A stretch of 58,849 nt of DNA from Bacteroidales bacterium (GTDB taxonomy: Bacteria > Bacteroidota > Bacteroidia > Bacteroidales > P3), in the NCBI GenBank assembly GCA_030523765.1, contig JAUNHX010000011.1:1-58849 (forward strand). Direction: 5' to 3'. Each line of letters opens with the position of its first letter. Position 1 is the first letter of the stretch. The notes beneath the pieces were generated by a model, which searched no databases, was not told the origin of the DNA, and saw only the letters and a list, made by a program, of their open reading frames with translations. Positions 50,985-58,849 of the stretch are shown here, piece by piece. Made by a program: the position numbers and the translations under genes.

Positions 50985-52679
50985 ATGAAACAACTGATTG
51001 AATGCGTGCCCAATATCAGCGAGGGTCGCGATATGAATATTGTCAACCAAGTAACCGCCGAGATCGAGAAGGTGGAAGGTGTGAAACTCCTCGACGTCGA
51101 TCCCGGTGCCACTACCAATCGTACAGTGATCACCTTCGTTGGTGAGCCCGAGCCCGTATGCCAGGCTGCTTACCTCGTAGTGAAGAAAGCTGCCGAACTG
51201 ATCGATATGCGTCAGCACCATGGAGCTCATCCCCGTCAGGGTGCCACCGATGTTTGTCCTCTGATCCCCGTCAGCAACATCTCTATGGAAGAGGTGGTAG
51301 AATATGCTCATAAGTTGGCCGAACGTCTGGGCAACGAACTGCAAATCCCCATCTACTGCTATGAAAATGCTGCCTACAAACCCGAACGTCGCAATCTAGC
51401 CTACTGCCGTACCGGTGAATATGAGTCGCTCAGCAGTCGCTTGGGTACCGACGAATGGAAACCCGATTTTGGTCCCAACGCATGGAACGACCATACCGCC
51501 CAGACGGGTGCCACCCAAGTAGGTGCTCGCGATTTCCTCGTAGCCATCAACTACAACCTCAATACTACCTCCACCCGTCGTGCCAACGCCATCGCTTTCG
51601 ACGTTCGTGAGAAAGGTCGCCCCAAACGTGAAGGCGGCTCTCCTGTTGGCAAGCCTATGAAGGACGAGAATGGTAAAACCATCATGATTCCTGGCACCCT
51701 CAAAGGTACCAAAGCTATTGGTTGGTTCATCGAAGACTATGGTATTGCCCAAGTATCAATGAACATCACCAGCATCAAAGTAGCTCCCGTCCATCTCTGC
51801 TTCGACGAGGTATGTGCTAAGGCTGCCGCCCGTGGTGTCCGTGTTACCGGTGCTGAGATCGTAGGTCTCATTCCGAAGAGCGTGCTGATCGATGCTGGTA
51901 AGTATTATCTGGCCAAACAGCAGCGTAGCCTCGGTGTCAGCGAAGAGGAAATCATCAAGATTGCTGTTAAGTCGATGGGTCTCGATGACCTCAAGCCTTT
52001 CAACCCCAAAGAAAAGGTTATCGAATATCTTATCGAGGACCACAGCCAGAAGAAACTGGTCGACCTCACCTGCACCGGCTTTGCAGAAGAGACAGCAAGC
52101 GAGAGTCCCGCCCCTGGTGGTGGCTCGGTAAGTGCTTATCTTGGTGCTTTGGCAGCATCGTTAGCTACGATGGTGGCCAACCTCAGCTCCCACAAAGCTG
52201 GTTGGGACGACCAGTGGGAGACCTTCTCTCAGTGGGCCGAGAAGGGTCAGCGTATCAAAGACGAACTGCTTCATCTTGTCGACGAAGACACCAATGCTTT
52301 CAATAAGATCATGAATGCCTTTGGCCTTCCCAAGAAGACCGACGAAGAGAAGGCTGCCCGTACGGCTGCCATCCAAGAGGCTACCAAATATGCCACCGAG
52401 GTTCCCTTCCGCACCATGAACAAAGCCTACGAAGCTTTCGATCTTATCCGTGCTATGGTCGAGATAGGTAATCCCAACAGCGTCACCGATGCTGGTGTTG
52501 GAGCCCTCTGTGCCCGTAGTGCCGTGATGGGTGCTGGTCTCAATGTCCGCATCAATGCTTCTAGTCTCCACGACGAGGCCTTCAAGAGCGATATCCTCGC
52601 TAAGACAGGCGATCTAGAGCAGAAAGCTCAGCAGCAAGAGGCCGAGATCCTCAAAATGGTTGCTGCCAAGATTGACTAA
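50985..52679 (+). CDS. ftcD: Bifunctional glutamate formimidoyltransferase / formimidoyl-THF cyclodeaminase
   Basis: A 564-residue fusion. The N-terminal formimidoyltransferase (about 1-325) starts KQLIECVPNISEGRD and has the RQGATDVCPLIPV segment. The C-terminal cyclodeaminase (about 350-564) has the ESPAPGGGSVSAYLGALAA motif. It moves the formimino group of N-formimino-glutamate to tetrahydrofolate and deaminates it, the last part of histidine degradation. None of hutH, hutU or hutI is beside it here. A terminator follows. Confidence 0.95.
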   Translation: MKQLIECVPNISEGRDMNIVNQVTAEIEKVEGVKLLDVDPGATTNRTVITFVGEPEPVCQAAYLVVKKAAELIDMRQHHGAHPRQGATDVCPLIPVSNISMEEVVEYAHKLAERLGNELQIPIYCYENAAYKPERRNLAYCRTGEYESLSSRLGTDEWKPDFGPNAWNDHTAQTGATQVGARDFLVAINYNLNTTSTRRANAIAFDVREKGRPKREGGSPVGKPMKDENGKTIMIPGTLKGTKAIGWFIEDYGIAQVSMNITSIKVAPVHLCFDEVCAKAAARGVRVTGAEIVGLIPKSVLIDAGKYYLAKQQRSLGVSEEEIIKIAVKSMGLDDLKPFNPKEKVIEYLIEDHSQKKLVDLTCTGFAEETASESPAPGGGSVSAYLGALAASLATMVANLSSHKAGWDDQWETFSQWAEKGQRIKDELLHLVDEDTNAFNKIMNAFGLPKKTDEEKAARTAAIQEATKYATEVPFRTMNKAYEAFDLIRAMVEIGNPNSVTDAGVGALCARSAVMGAGLNVRINASSLHDEAFKSDILAKTGDLEQKAQQQEAEILKMVAAKID

Positions 52680-52713
52680 TATTTATTTATCGATAAATAG
52701 GTCTTTCATATAG

Positions 52714-52747
52714 GAGGTGTTTCCCCTGAGGGAACACCTCTTTTTTA
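52714..52747 (+). terminator. Terminator after ftcD
   Basis: GAGGTGTTTCCC pairs with GGGAACACCTC around CTGA, followed by six T residues. Confidence 0.9.
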
Positions 52748-52859
52748 TTTCCATCTTTCCTAACCATCCTACTCCTCGTTTTCCTCATCACCATCCAATC
52801 CCCATCAAGGAAAGAGTCCTGCCGTGCGATGTTTTTTTTCGCAAAAGTGAAAAAAATTG

Positions 52860-52867
52860 TATCTTTG
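52860..52867 (+). promoter_or_regulatory. -7 element TATCTTTG for the C69 dipeptidase
   Basis: TATCTTTGCAT only 30 bases before the ATG at 52897. It lies inside a longer open frame, which rules out starts upstream. Confidence 0.75.
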
Positions 52868-52896
52868 CATTTCCAAACAAGAAAAAAACAATACTG

Positions 52897-54519
52897 ATGA
52901 AACATATAATATTACTGTTATCCATGGTGTTGTGTGGACTCGTACTGTCGGCACAACCCGCTATCGACCTCTCCGAGCTTGAAGGTCAAAGTTGTATTTC
53001 TATCATGGTAGGCAAACGAGCCTCCACCGATGGGTCGGTCATCAACTCCCACCATTGCGACGGCCGTTATCGTACCTGGATGCATATCGTCCCAGCAGCC
53101 GATCATCAGCCCGGCTCCACCTATAAGGTGCCCCGTGGCACGATGCACACCGCCTACTATGGCGACACCACTGGTGTCCGCGTTATGGGTCAACTGCCCG
53201 AGGTACAGCACACCTATGCCTACCTCAACACCTCCTATCCCTGTATGAACGAGAAGCAGCTCTTCATAGGCGAAACCACCTTCGGCGGACCCGAAATCTT
53301 GGTCAACGACAAAGGGTGGTTCACCATCGAGGAACTGGAGCGTATCGCCCTACTCCGTTGCGACAATGCCCGTGCCGCAGTCCGTCTTATCGGATCACTC
53401 GTCACCCAATATGGTTATGGCGACGGTGGTGAATGTATCACTATCGCCGACCGCGACGAAGTGTGGCAGATGGAAATCCTTGGCGAAGGACCCGACAAGG
53501 TGGGTGGCATCTGGGCTGCCCAGCGTATCCCCGACGATCATGTCGGTGTCTCGGCCAATATCCCCCGCATCGGTCGTCTCCAGCGCGAAAACCCCAATTA
53601 TTTCCTTTGTAGCGACAACATCGAGAAAGTAGCCCGCAAATATGGCCTCTGGGATGGCAAAGGCGAGCTCATCTTCTGGAAAGTATTCAACTGCGATTGG
53701 GCCAAAGGTAAGAATTTCCGTGAACGCGAGTTCTTTGTCCTCAACGCCCTCGCCCCCTCGCTCAACCTCTCTATGGATATGGACGAACTGCCCTTCTCGG
53801 TGAAACCCGATAAGGGTGTCGACGTACAGCAGGTCATGGAGCTACTGCGTTCCACCTACGAAGGTACCGATATGGATATGTGCAAAAACATCAAAATGGT
53901 TGTCAACCGCAAAGGGGCCGACGGCGTAGTCAAAGTCGACACCGTTACCAGCCCCATCGCCAACCCCTGGATGGGAAGCGATATGCAGCGCACCCTCAAC
54001 TATCTGAAGCCCGGCACCGTCGAGTTCCAACGTACCGTCAGTGTGGCCTGGTGCTCCTATGGCGTCGTAGCTCAGCTTCGCGACTGGCTACCCGATGCCG
54101 TGGGTGGCGTTAGCTGGGTAGCCCTCGACAACCCTGGTCAGAGCCCCCACATCCCTGTCTTCTGTGGCACCACCCGCATGCCCTCCACCTACGATGTCTG
54201 TGGTCAGCACGGCTATAACGAAAAAGCCGCCCTTTGGAAATTCCGTAAAGCCAACAAACTGGCCACCGTCCAATGGCAACGTACCAAAGATATCATGGAA
54301 AAACAGCGCACCACTCTCGAAACTAAAGCACTCAAGGGACTCGAAAAACTGGAACATCAAGTGGTAACTATCCACAACGGCACCCTCTCCGACGAACAGA
54401 AGGCAGCCCAGATCGCCAATCTCCTCAACGATTATACCTATAGCCACTACGATGCCGCCGTCGATGCTTGGCAGCAACTCGAACAGCGCTATTGGACCAT
54501 GTTCGGCATGGGATTCTAA
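52897..54519 (+). CDS. C69-family dipeptidase, exported
   Basis: A 540-residue Ntn-hydrolase of peptidase family C69 (U34, PepD-like). A signal peptide (about 1-19, LVLSAQ) precedes the nucleophile Cys33 in the motif QSCISIMVGKRASTDGS. Further segments (GECITIADRDEVWQMEI, CSYGVVAQLRDWLPDAVGG) fit the family. It should act in the periplasm on dipeptides. The frame is open upstream to 52717, but the promoter at 52860-52867 fixes the start at the ATG at 52897. A hairpin terminator follows. Confidence 0.9.
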   Translation: MKHIILLLSMVLCGLVLSAQPAIDLSELEGQSCISIMVGKRASTDGSVINSHHCDGRYRTWMHIVPAADHQPGSTYKVPRGTMHTAYYGDTTGVRVMGQLPEVQHTYAYLNTSYPCMNEKQLFIGETTFGGPEILVNDKGWFTIEELERIALLRCDNARAAVRLIGSLVTQYGYGDGGECITIADRDEVWQMEILGEGPDKVGGIWAAQRIPDDHVGVSANIPRIGRLQRENPNYFLCSDNIEKVARKYGLWDGKGELIFWKVFNCDWAKGKNFREREFFVLNALAPSLNLSMDMDELPFSVKPDKGVDVQQVMELLRSTYEGTDMDMCKNIKMVVNRKGADGVVKVDTVTSPIANPWMGSDMQRTLNYLKPGTVEFQRTVSVAWCSYGVVAQLRDWLPDAVGGVSWVALDNPGQSPHIPVFCGTTRMPSTYDVCGQHGYNEKAALWKFRKANKLATVQWQRTKDIMEKQRTTLETKALKGLEKLEHQVVTIHNGTLSDEQKAAQIANLLNDYTYSHYDAAVDAWQQLEQRYWTMFGMGF

Positions 54520-54556
54520 TCTCTCCTTGCTTTGTTGAAACACACATACACATCAT

Positions 54557-54593
54557 AAGGGTGGCCTGCCGATAGAGCCACCCTTCTTCTTAA
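54557..54593 (+). terminator. Terminator after the C69 gene
   Basis: AAGGGTGGC pairs with GCCACCCTT across the loop, followed by CTTCTT. The tail is only moderately T-rich. Confidence 0.65.
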
Positions 54594-54619
54594 CCCCGCT
54601 TTTAATTATATAAGGTATC

Positions 54620-55534
54620 ATGAAACGTATTGCATTCCTCTCGCTCACCCTCCTCCTCGCCCTCGCTGTCGAGGGGCAGAACCTCTATGTGGGCACCTAC
54701 AATATCCGCAACAAAAACAGCTACGATTCCCTTCAAGGTAACGTATGGCAAGTCCGCAGTAAAGTCATCTGCGACCTCATCAACTTCGAACAGCCCGACA
54801 TCTTTGGCACCCAAGAGGCCCTCATAGGTCAAATCCGCGATATGCTCCCCCTCCTCGACGGCTACCGTTATATCGGAGTGGCACGCGAAGACGGACACCT
54901 CTCGGGCGAACATTCGGCCATCTTCTATAAGGTCGACCGACTGCAACTTATCGATAGTGGCAACTTCTGGCTCAGCACCACACCCCACCAGCCTTCCAAA
55001 GGGTGGGATGCCGCCTGTGTGCGCATCTGTTCGTGGGGCGAGTTCAAGGAGCTATCCTCAGGGCGCCATTTCTTCTTCTTCAACCTCCATATGGATCATG
55101 TCGGTGTCGAAGCCCGTCGTCAAGGGGCTCAGCTGGTGGTACGCCAAATCGATTCCATCGCCCACGACCTTCCCGCCATCCTCACCGGCGATTTCAACGT
55201 CGATCAAACCAACGAAATCTATTCCATCTTCACCCAGCAGGGTCATCTCACCGATAGCTACGAGGCAGCCCCCCTCCGCTTGTGTGAAAACGGCACCTTC
55301 AACTCCTTCCGTTCCGATCTGAAAACCACTAGCCGTATCGATCATATCTTCCTCACGTCCCATTTCGCCGTCGATCGTTATGGGGTCCTCACCCTCGGCT
55401 ACTGGACACCCCGTCAGTCTACCACATCCGAGAAAGGCCACGATGCCCCTAGCGAAATCCAATTCAACAGTCAAACGCTCCGTTTCCCCTCCGACCACTA
55501 TCCCGTTATGGCCCGTATCCATCTCTTGCCTTAA
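54620..55534 (+). CDS. Endonuclease/exonuclease/phosphatase family protein, exported
   Basis: A 304-residue protein with a signal peptide (about 1-20, ALAVEGQ) and an EEP-fold catalytic domain. The metal and catalytic motifs are present: TYNIRN (Asn28), GTQE (Glu66), HMDHVG, TGDFNVDQTN, SRIDHIF and SDHYPV. Exported members of this family in Bacteroidota include nucleases and phosphodiesterases or sphingomyelinase-like enzymes. Substrate cannot be determined. It starts 100 bases after the C69 gene, past a hairpin. Confidence 0.85.
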   Translation: MKRIAFLSLTLLLALAVEGQNLYVGTYNIRNKNSYDSLQGNVWQVRSKVICDLINFEQPDIFGTQEALIGQIRDMLPLLDGYRYIGVAREDGHLSGEHSAIFYKVDRLQLIDSGNFWLSTTPHQPSKGWDAACVRICSWGEFKELSSGRHFFFFNLHMDHVGVEARRQGAQLVVRQIDSIAHDLPAILTGDFNVDQTNEIYSIFTQQGHLTDSYEAAPLRLCENGTFNSFRSDLKTTSRIDHIFLTSHFAVDRYGVLTLGYWTPRQSTTSEKGHDAPSEIQFNSQTLRFPSDHYPVMARIHLLP

Positions 55535-55805
55535 ACTCCCGTGGGGTACAGACGTTGGCAGCAACCTCGTTGCCTATTAAAAGCAACTATTGCAAGAAAA
55601 AAATAACCATTTTATGCAAGAAAAAAGCACAATCGGATACAAATATAATATCTAATCATCTGAGTAAGGTGTATTAGATAAAAATTATGTTATGTTAAAT
55701 TTCATTATGTTAGATTTTGGGCAGTCCCTCTGAGAAGAACGACTGCTTTTTTTTTAGAGGTTACCTTTATTTCCTCCATTTTCAAATAAACATCCCTTTT
55801 TCCCA
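55535..55805. other. Intergenic region between convergent genes
   Basis: AT-rich, with two nearby copies of TGCAAGAAAAAA (55592 and 55615 regions) and no credible reading frame. I see nothing else. Confidence 0.4.
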
Positions 55806-55840
55806 TAAAAAAGGACAGCGACCTCGAAAGGCCGCCATCC
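55806..55840 (-). terminator. Terminator of gcvP
   Basis: On the minus strand GGATGGCGGCCT and AGGTCGCTGTCC fold around TTCG, followed by TTTTTT. Confidence 0.85.
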
Positions 55841-55873
55841 ACACTATTAACATTACAAATCTTGCTGTAAGAA

Positions 55874-58720
55874 TTACTCAGCCCATACAGCTTGGAGGTT
55901 TCGGTCGCCATAGGCATCGTCAACCTTGCTGATAGTAGGCCAGTATTTGTCGTCGTGAGGCTGGGGGAAGGCAGCCGTCTGGCGACTGTAGGGGAGATTC
56001 CATTCGTCAGCGCAAACCACCTGCATCGTGTGGGGAGCGTTGAAGATAGGATTGTTCTTGTCGTCGTACTTACCATCCATCACATCCTGGATCTCCTGGC
56101 GGATAGCGATGAAGGCATCACACAGACGATCCAGTTCGCTCAGAGGCTCGCTCTCGGTAGGTTCTACCATCAGGGTGTTGTGAACGGGGAAGGCCACCGT
56201 AGGAGCGTGGAAGCCATAGTCCATCAAACGTTTAGCAATGTTGCCCACCTGTACCTTCTGGCTGAACTCAGCGAAATCGAGGATCATCTCGTGGCCACAC
56301 ATACCGTTCTTGCCAGTATAGAGCACCTTGTAGTATTTCTCCAAACGGGCACGCAGGTAGTTGGCATTGAGGATAGCATGCTTCGTAGCTTCGGTCAAAC
56401 CGTTACCACCCAGCATTAGCAAGTAGCCGTAAGTGATCGGTAATAACATAGCGCTACCATAAGGAGCAGCAGCCATAGCGTTACCCTTGCTACCACCCAC
56501 TTTGACGATGCTGTGGCAAGGCAGGAAGTCTACCAGCTCTTTGCTTACTCCGATAGGACCAACGCCAGGACCACCACCACCGTGAGGCATTGCGAAGGTC
56601 TTGTGGAGATTTAGGTGGCATACATCAGCACCCATATGTCCCGGGCTGGTCAATCCCACCTGAGCGTTCATATTGGCACCATCCATATATACCAATCCAC
56701 CATATTGGTGAATCATGTTGATAATGTCGAGAATACCCTCTTCGAAAGCTCCGTGAGTAGAAGGATAGGTAATCATCAAGCAAGCCAGATTGTCCTTGTT
56801 AGCCTCGCATTTAGCACGCAGATCGTCGATATCAACATCGCCACGATCGTTGCAAGCCACCACAACCACCTTCATGCCAGCCTTAGCAGCACTAGCGGGG
56901 TTGGTACCGTGAGCCGAAGCGGGGATCAGACAAACGTCGCGATGAGCGTTGCCTTTCGAGATATGATAGTTGCGAATCACCGTCAAGCCGCTGTATTCGC
57001 CAGCACTACCAGCGTTAGGCTGCAGCGAGATGCCAGCAAAGCCAGTAATCTTGCAAAGCATATCCTCTATCTCGTGGATCATCTCCACATAGCCTTCGGC
57101 CTGATCTTGGGGAACGAAAGGATGGATAGCAGCAAATTCAGCCCAGCTCAAAGGCATCATCTCAGCGGCAGCGTTGAGTTTCATGGTGCAAGAACCCAGC
57201 GGGATCATAGCGCGATTCAGCGACAGATCCTTCACCTCTAGTTTCTTCATGTAACGCATCATCTCCGTCTCAGAGTGGTAGGTGTTGAACACCTTCTCGG
57301 TCAGGAACTCAGAGCTACGGCGCATCGTCTCAGGGATGCATTCCTCAATATCTTTGCAAGCCACACCACATACCAGCTCCTCAGCCTCTTTGCCAGCAGC
57401 GGTAGCCAGTACATTGAGGATCTCCTGCAAATCAGCATGACTAACGGTCTCGTCGAGACTGATACCGATGCATTCGTCGCAGATATAGCGGAAGTTGATA
57501 TGATGTTGCAGAGCCACCTCTTTCACCTTAGCGGTAGGCACAGGGCATTGGAGAGCCAGCGTGTCGAAGAACACCTTGTTCCACTGCTTGTAGCCGTATT
57601 TAGCAGCTTCGCGAGCCAGCACACGAGCCTGTTTGTGTATATTGCCAGCAATCATGCGAATACCTTCGGGACCGTGCCAAGCAGCATAGAAGCCACTCAT
57701 AATAGCCACCAGTGCCTGAGCGGTGCAAATATTCGAAGTAGCCTTCTCACGTTTAATATGTTGTTCACGCATACCCAGAGCCATACGGAGGGCGGGGTTG
57801 CCTTGAGCGTCGATAGTCCATCCGATGATACGACCGGGGAAACTACGCTGGAAGTCTTTCGTCACAGCGAAGAAACCAGCGTGAGGTCCGCCGTAGCCCA
57901 TGGGGCAGCCAAAGCGCTGAGCGTTACCGAAAGCGCAGTCGGCACCCATCTCGCCGGGACTCTTCAGAAGAGCCAGAGCCATCAAGTCGGTAGCCATACC
58001 CACAAAGATACCCTGCTCGTGGCATTGAGCAACGAAGTCGCTATAGTCGAAAGCCTCGCCGTACTGGTTGGGGTATTGAACAATAGCGCCGAAGAAACTC
58101 TTATCCAGTTTCACCTCGTTAGCCTTACCCATCACGATCTCAATTCCGCGAGGAGCAGCATTGGTACGCATCACGTCGACTGTCTGAGGCAGCACCCCTT
58201 CGTCAACGAAGATCTTGCACACGTTCTCCTTCACGGCAGCACGCGAACGACAGTTGTAGAACATAATCATACACTCACCGCCACTGGTAGCCTCATCCAG
58301 AAGCGAAGCGTTAGCCAAAGGCAGCTTCGTCATATCGGCCACCATCGTCTGGTAGGTCATCAAAGCCTCCAGGCGTCCCTGGCTGATCTCGGTCTGGTAA
58401 GGAGTGTAGGCAGTATACCAACCGGCGTTCTCAAACACGTTACGCATCACCACAGCAGGGGTGATCGTGTTGTAGTAACCCATACCGATATAGGTCTTAT
58501 ACAGCTTATTCTTCTTGGCCAGAGCGCGGGTACGGTTCAGAAACTCATACTCGTTAATACCATCGGGAAGATCCAGCGGTTTGGCGAAGCGAATATGAGC
58601 AGGCACCGTCTTCTCAATCAGTTCATCCATCGAACCAACACCGATTACCTTCAACATTTTTTCTTCGTCTTGCGCTTTGCTAACGCCATTGTGGCGAGGA
58701 GTAAAATTGTTACTAATCAT
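55874..58720 (-). CDS. gcvP: Glycine dehydrogenase (decarboxylating), P-protein
   Basis: A 948-residue PLP enzyme, the single-chain P-protein of the glycine cleavage system, with two related halves (about 1-440 and 450-948). The PLP lysine lies in CHLNLHKTF of the C-terminal half, followed by the glycine-rich PHGGGGPGVGP. The C-terminal half also has the TYPSTHGAFE and SCTMKLNAA segments. The N-terminal half retains YYNTITPAVVMRN. No gcvT or gcvH is adjacent; lpdA at 26619 could supply L-protein. A TATCTTTG promoter lies upstream, a terminator downstream. Confidence 0.96.
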   Translation of the reverse strand: MISNNFTPRHNGVSKAQDEEKMLKVIGVGSMDELIEKTVPAHIRFAKPLDLPDGINEYEFLNRTRALAKKNKLYKTYIGMGYYNTITPAVVMRNVFENAGWYTAYTPYQTEISQGRLEALMTYQTMVADMTKLPLANASLLDEATSGGECMIMFYNCRSRAAVKENVCKIFVDEGVLPQTVDVMRTNAAPRGIEIVMGKANEVKLDKSFFGAIVQYPNQYGEAFDYSDFVAQCHEQGIFVGMATDLMALALLKSPGEMGADCAFGNAQRFGCPMGYGGPHAGFFAVTKDFQRSFPGRIIGWTIDAQGNPALRMALGMREQHIKREKATSNICTAQALVAIMSGFYAAWHGPEGIRMIAGNIHKQARVLAREAAKYGYKQWNKVFFDTLALQCPVPTAKVKEVALQHHINFRYICDECIGISLDETVSHADLQEILNVLATAAGKEAEELVCGVACKDIEECIPETMRRSSEFLTEKVFNTYHSETEMMRYMKKLEVKDLSLNRAMIPLGSCTMKLNAAAEMMPLSWAEFAAIHPFVPQDQAEGYVEMIHEIEDMLCKITGFAGISLQPNAGSAGEYSGLTVIRNYHISKGNAHRDVCLIPASAHGTNPASAAKAGMKVVVVACNDRGDVDIDDLRAKCEANKDNLACLMITYPSTHGAFEEGILDIINMIHQYGGLVYMDGANMNAQVGLTSPGHMGADVCHLNLHKTFAMPHGGGGPGVGPIGVSKELVDFLPCHSIVKVGGSKGNAMAAAPYGSAMLLPITYGYLLMLGGNGLTEATKHAILNANYLRARLEKYYKVLYTGKNGMCGHEMILDFAEFSQKVQVGNIAKRLMDYGFHAPTVAFPVHNTLMVEPTESEPLSELDRLCDAFIAIRQEIQDVMDGKYDDKNNPIFNAPHTMQVVCADEWNLPYSRQTAAFPQPHDDKYWPTISKVDDAYGDRNLQAVWAE

Positions 58721-58767
58721 TGTATTATATATTATTTATTCAGTTTAATACATTATTTTTCCGTTGG

Positions 58768-58775
58768 CAAAGATA
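58768..58775 (-). promoter_or_regulatory. -7 element TATCTTTG for gcvP
   Basis: TATCTTTGCCA on the minus strand, 47 bases before the ATG at 58720. Confidence 0.7.
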
Positions 58776-58849
58776 CATAATTTTTTTCTCCTAGCGAAAA
58801 AAATCTAGCCAATAAGATGCCGCAGATGAATTTCCCAGAAATCACAACT

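Noticed and set aside
52717-52896. Longer N-terminus for the C69 dipeptidase
   Set aside because: It overlaps the ftcD terminator and the TATCTTTG promoter; a standard signal peptide begins at 52897.
57275-58780. Long plus-strand reading frame opposite gcvP (501 codons)
   Set aside because: It is the antisense shadow of gcvP, rich in H, S and T as such shadows are, with no family resemblance.

Overview
The window looks like a chromosomal segment of a Bacteroidales bacterium (phylum Bacteroidota). The evidence is the recurrent -7 promoter element TAnnTTTG (usually TATCTTTG) upstream of many genes, and a gene set typical of that order: a PorW/SprE-type lipoprotein, a DUF3822 gene next to rsmD, an APH-RapZ fusion, a Bacteroidota-type topA, a biotin-dependent methylmalonyl/propionyl-CoA carboxyltransferase cluster, a bifunctional ftcD and a DUF5715 protein. 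Genus cannot be fixed from the sequence alone.

Layout. 0.3-6.3 kb (minus strand): EamA permease, YbaK deacylase, ABC-F ATPase, and a queA-rarA pair whose stop and start codons abut. 6.8-11.3 kb (plus): gyrA, an exported TPR protein and a small coiled-coil protein. 11.4-25.3 kb (minus): YfcC-type carrier, purC, rsmD-DUF3822, a membrane-anchored unknown, the APH-RapZ fusion, atpZ, bactofilin, the PorW-like TPR lipoprotein, ychF, DUF5715, a HAD phosphatase and a GT2 glycosyltransferase. 25.3-26.6 kb is mostly non-coding and carries tRNA-Glu(CTC). 26.6-32.8 kb (plus): lpdA, an unknown, an M23 peptidase, ispH, recF and dciA.

32.95-39.87 kb is the unusual part. Seven consecutive, tightly packed plus-strand genes encode largely unrelated exported, lipid-anchored or membrane proteins, yet all begin with nearly the same ~20-25 residues (consensus MEQEPILNxHNKxEYPPMH). 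The eighth and last gene, an AlaX-like trans-editing protein, starts with the same segment, which there leads straight into the first zinc-binding motif (HTAEH). The array therefore looks like repeated copying of the 5' end of alaX onto foreign ORFs, as if the start of alaX were an insertion or recombination site that is rebuilt each time. Supporting details are a doubled leader in one gene, two duplicated bodies, a leader-truncated paralogue at the left edge and a possible leader remnant just before alaX. No recombinase gene is present. A set of ~14-16 bp palindromes at 22-23 bp spacing lies just beyond alaX. I do not recognise this arrangement as a described system; that is a statement about my recall, not a search result.

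40.2-58.8 kb returns to ordinary genes: CDF cation exporter (minus), topA, DUF805 protein, a small lipoprotein (minus), P5C dehydrogenase, an mmdA - Cys-rich lipoprotein - small protein - biotin carrier cluster, ftcD, C69 dipeptidase, an exported endonuclease/exonuclease/phosphatase-family protein, and gcvP (minus). Amino-acid catabolism (proline/glutamate, histidine, glycine, dipeptides) and propionate metabolism are therefore clustered at the right-hand end.
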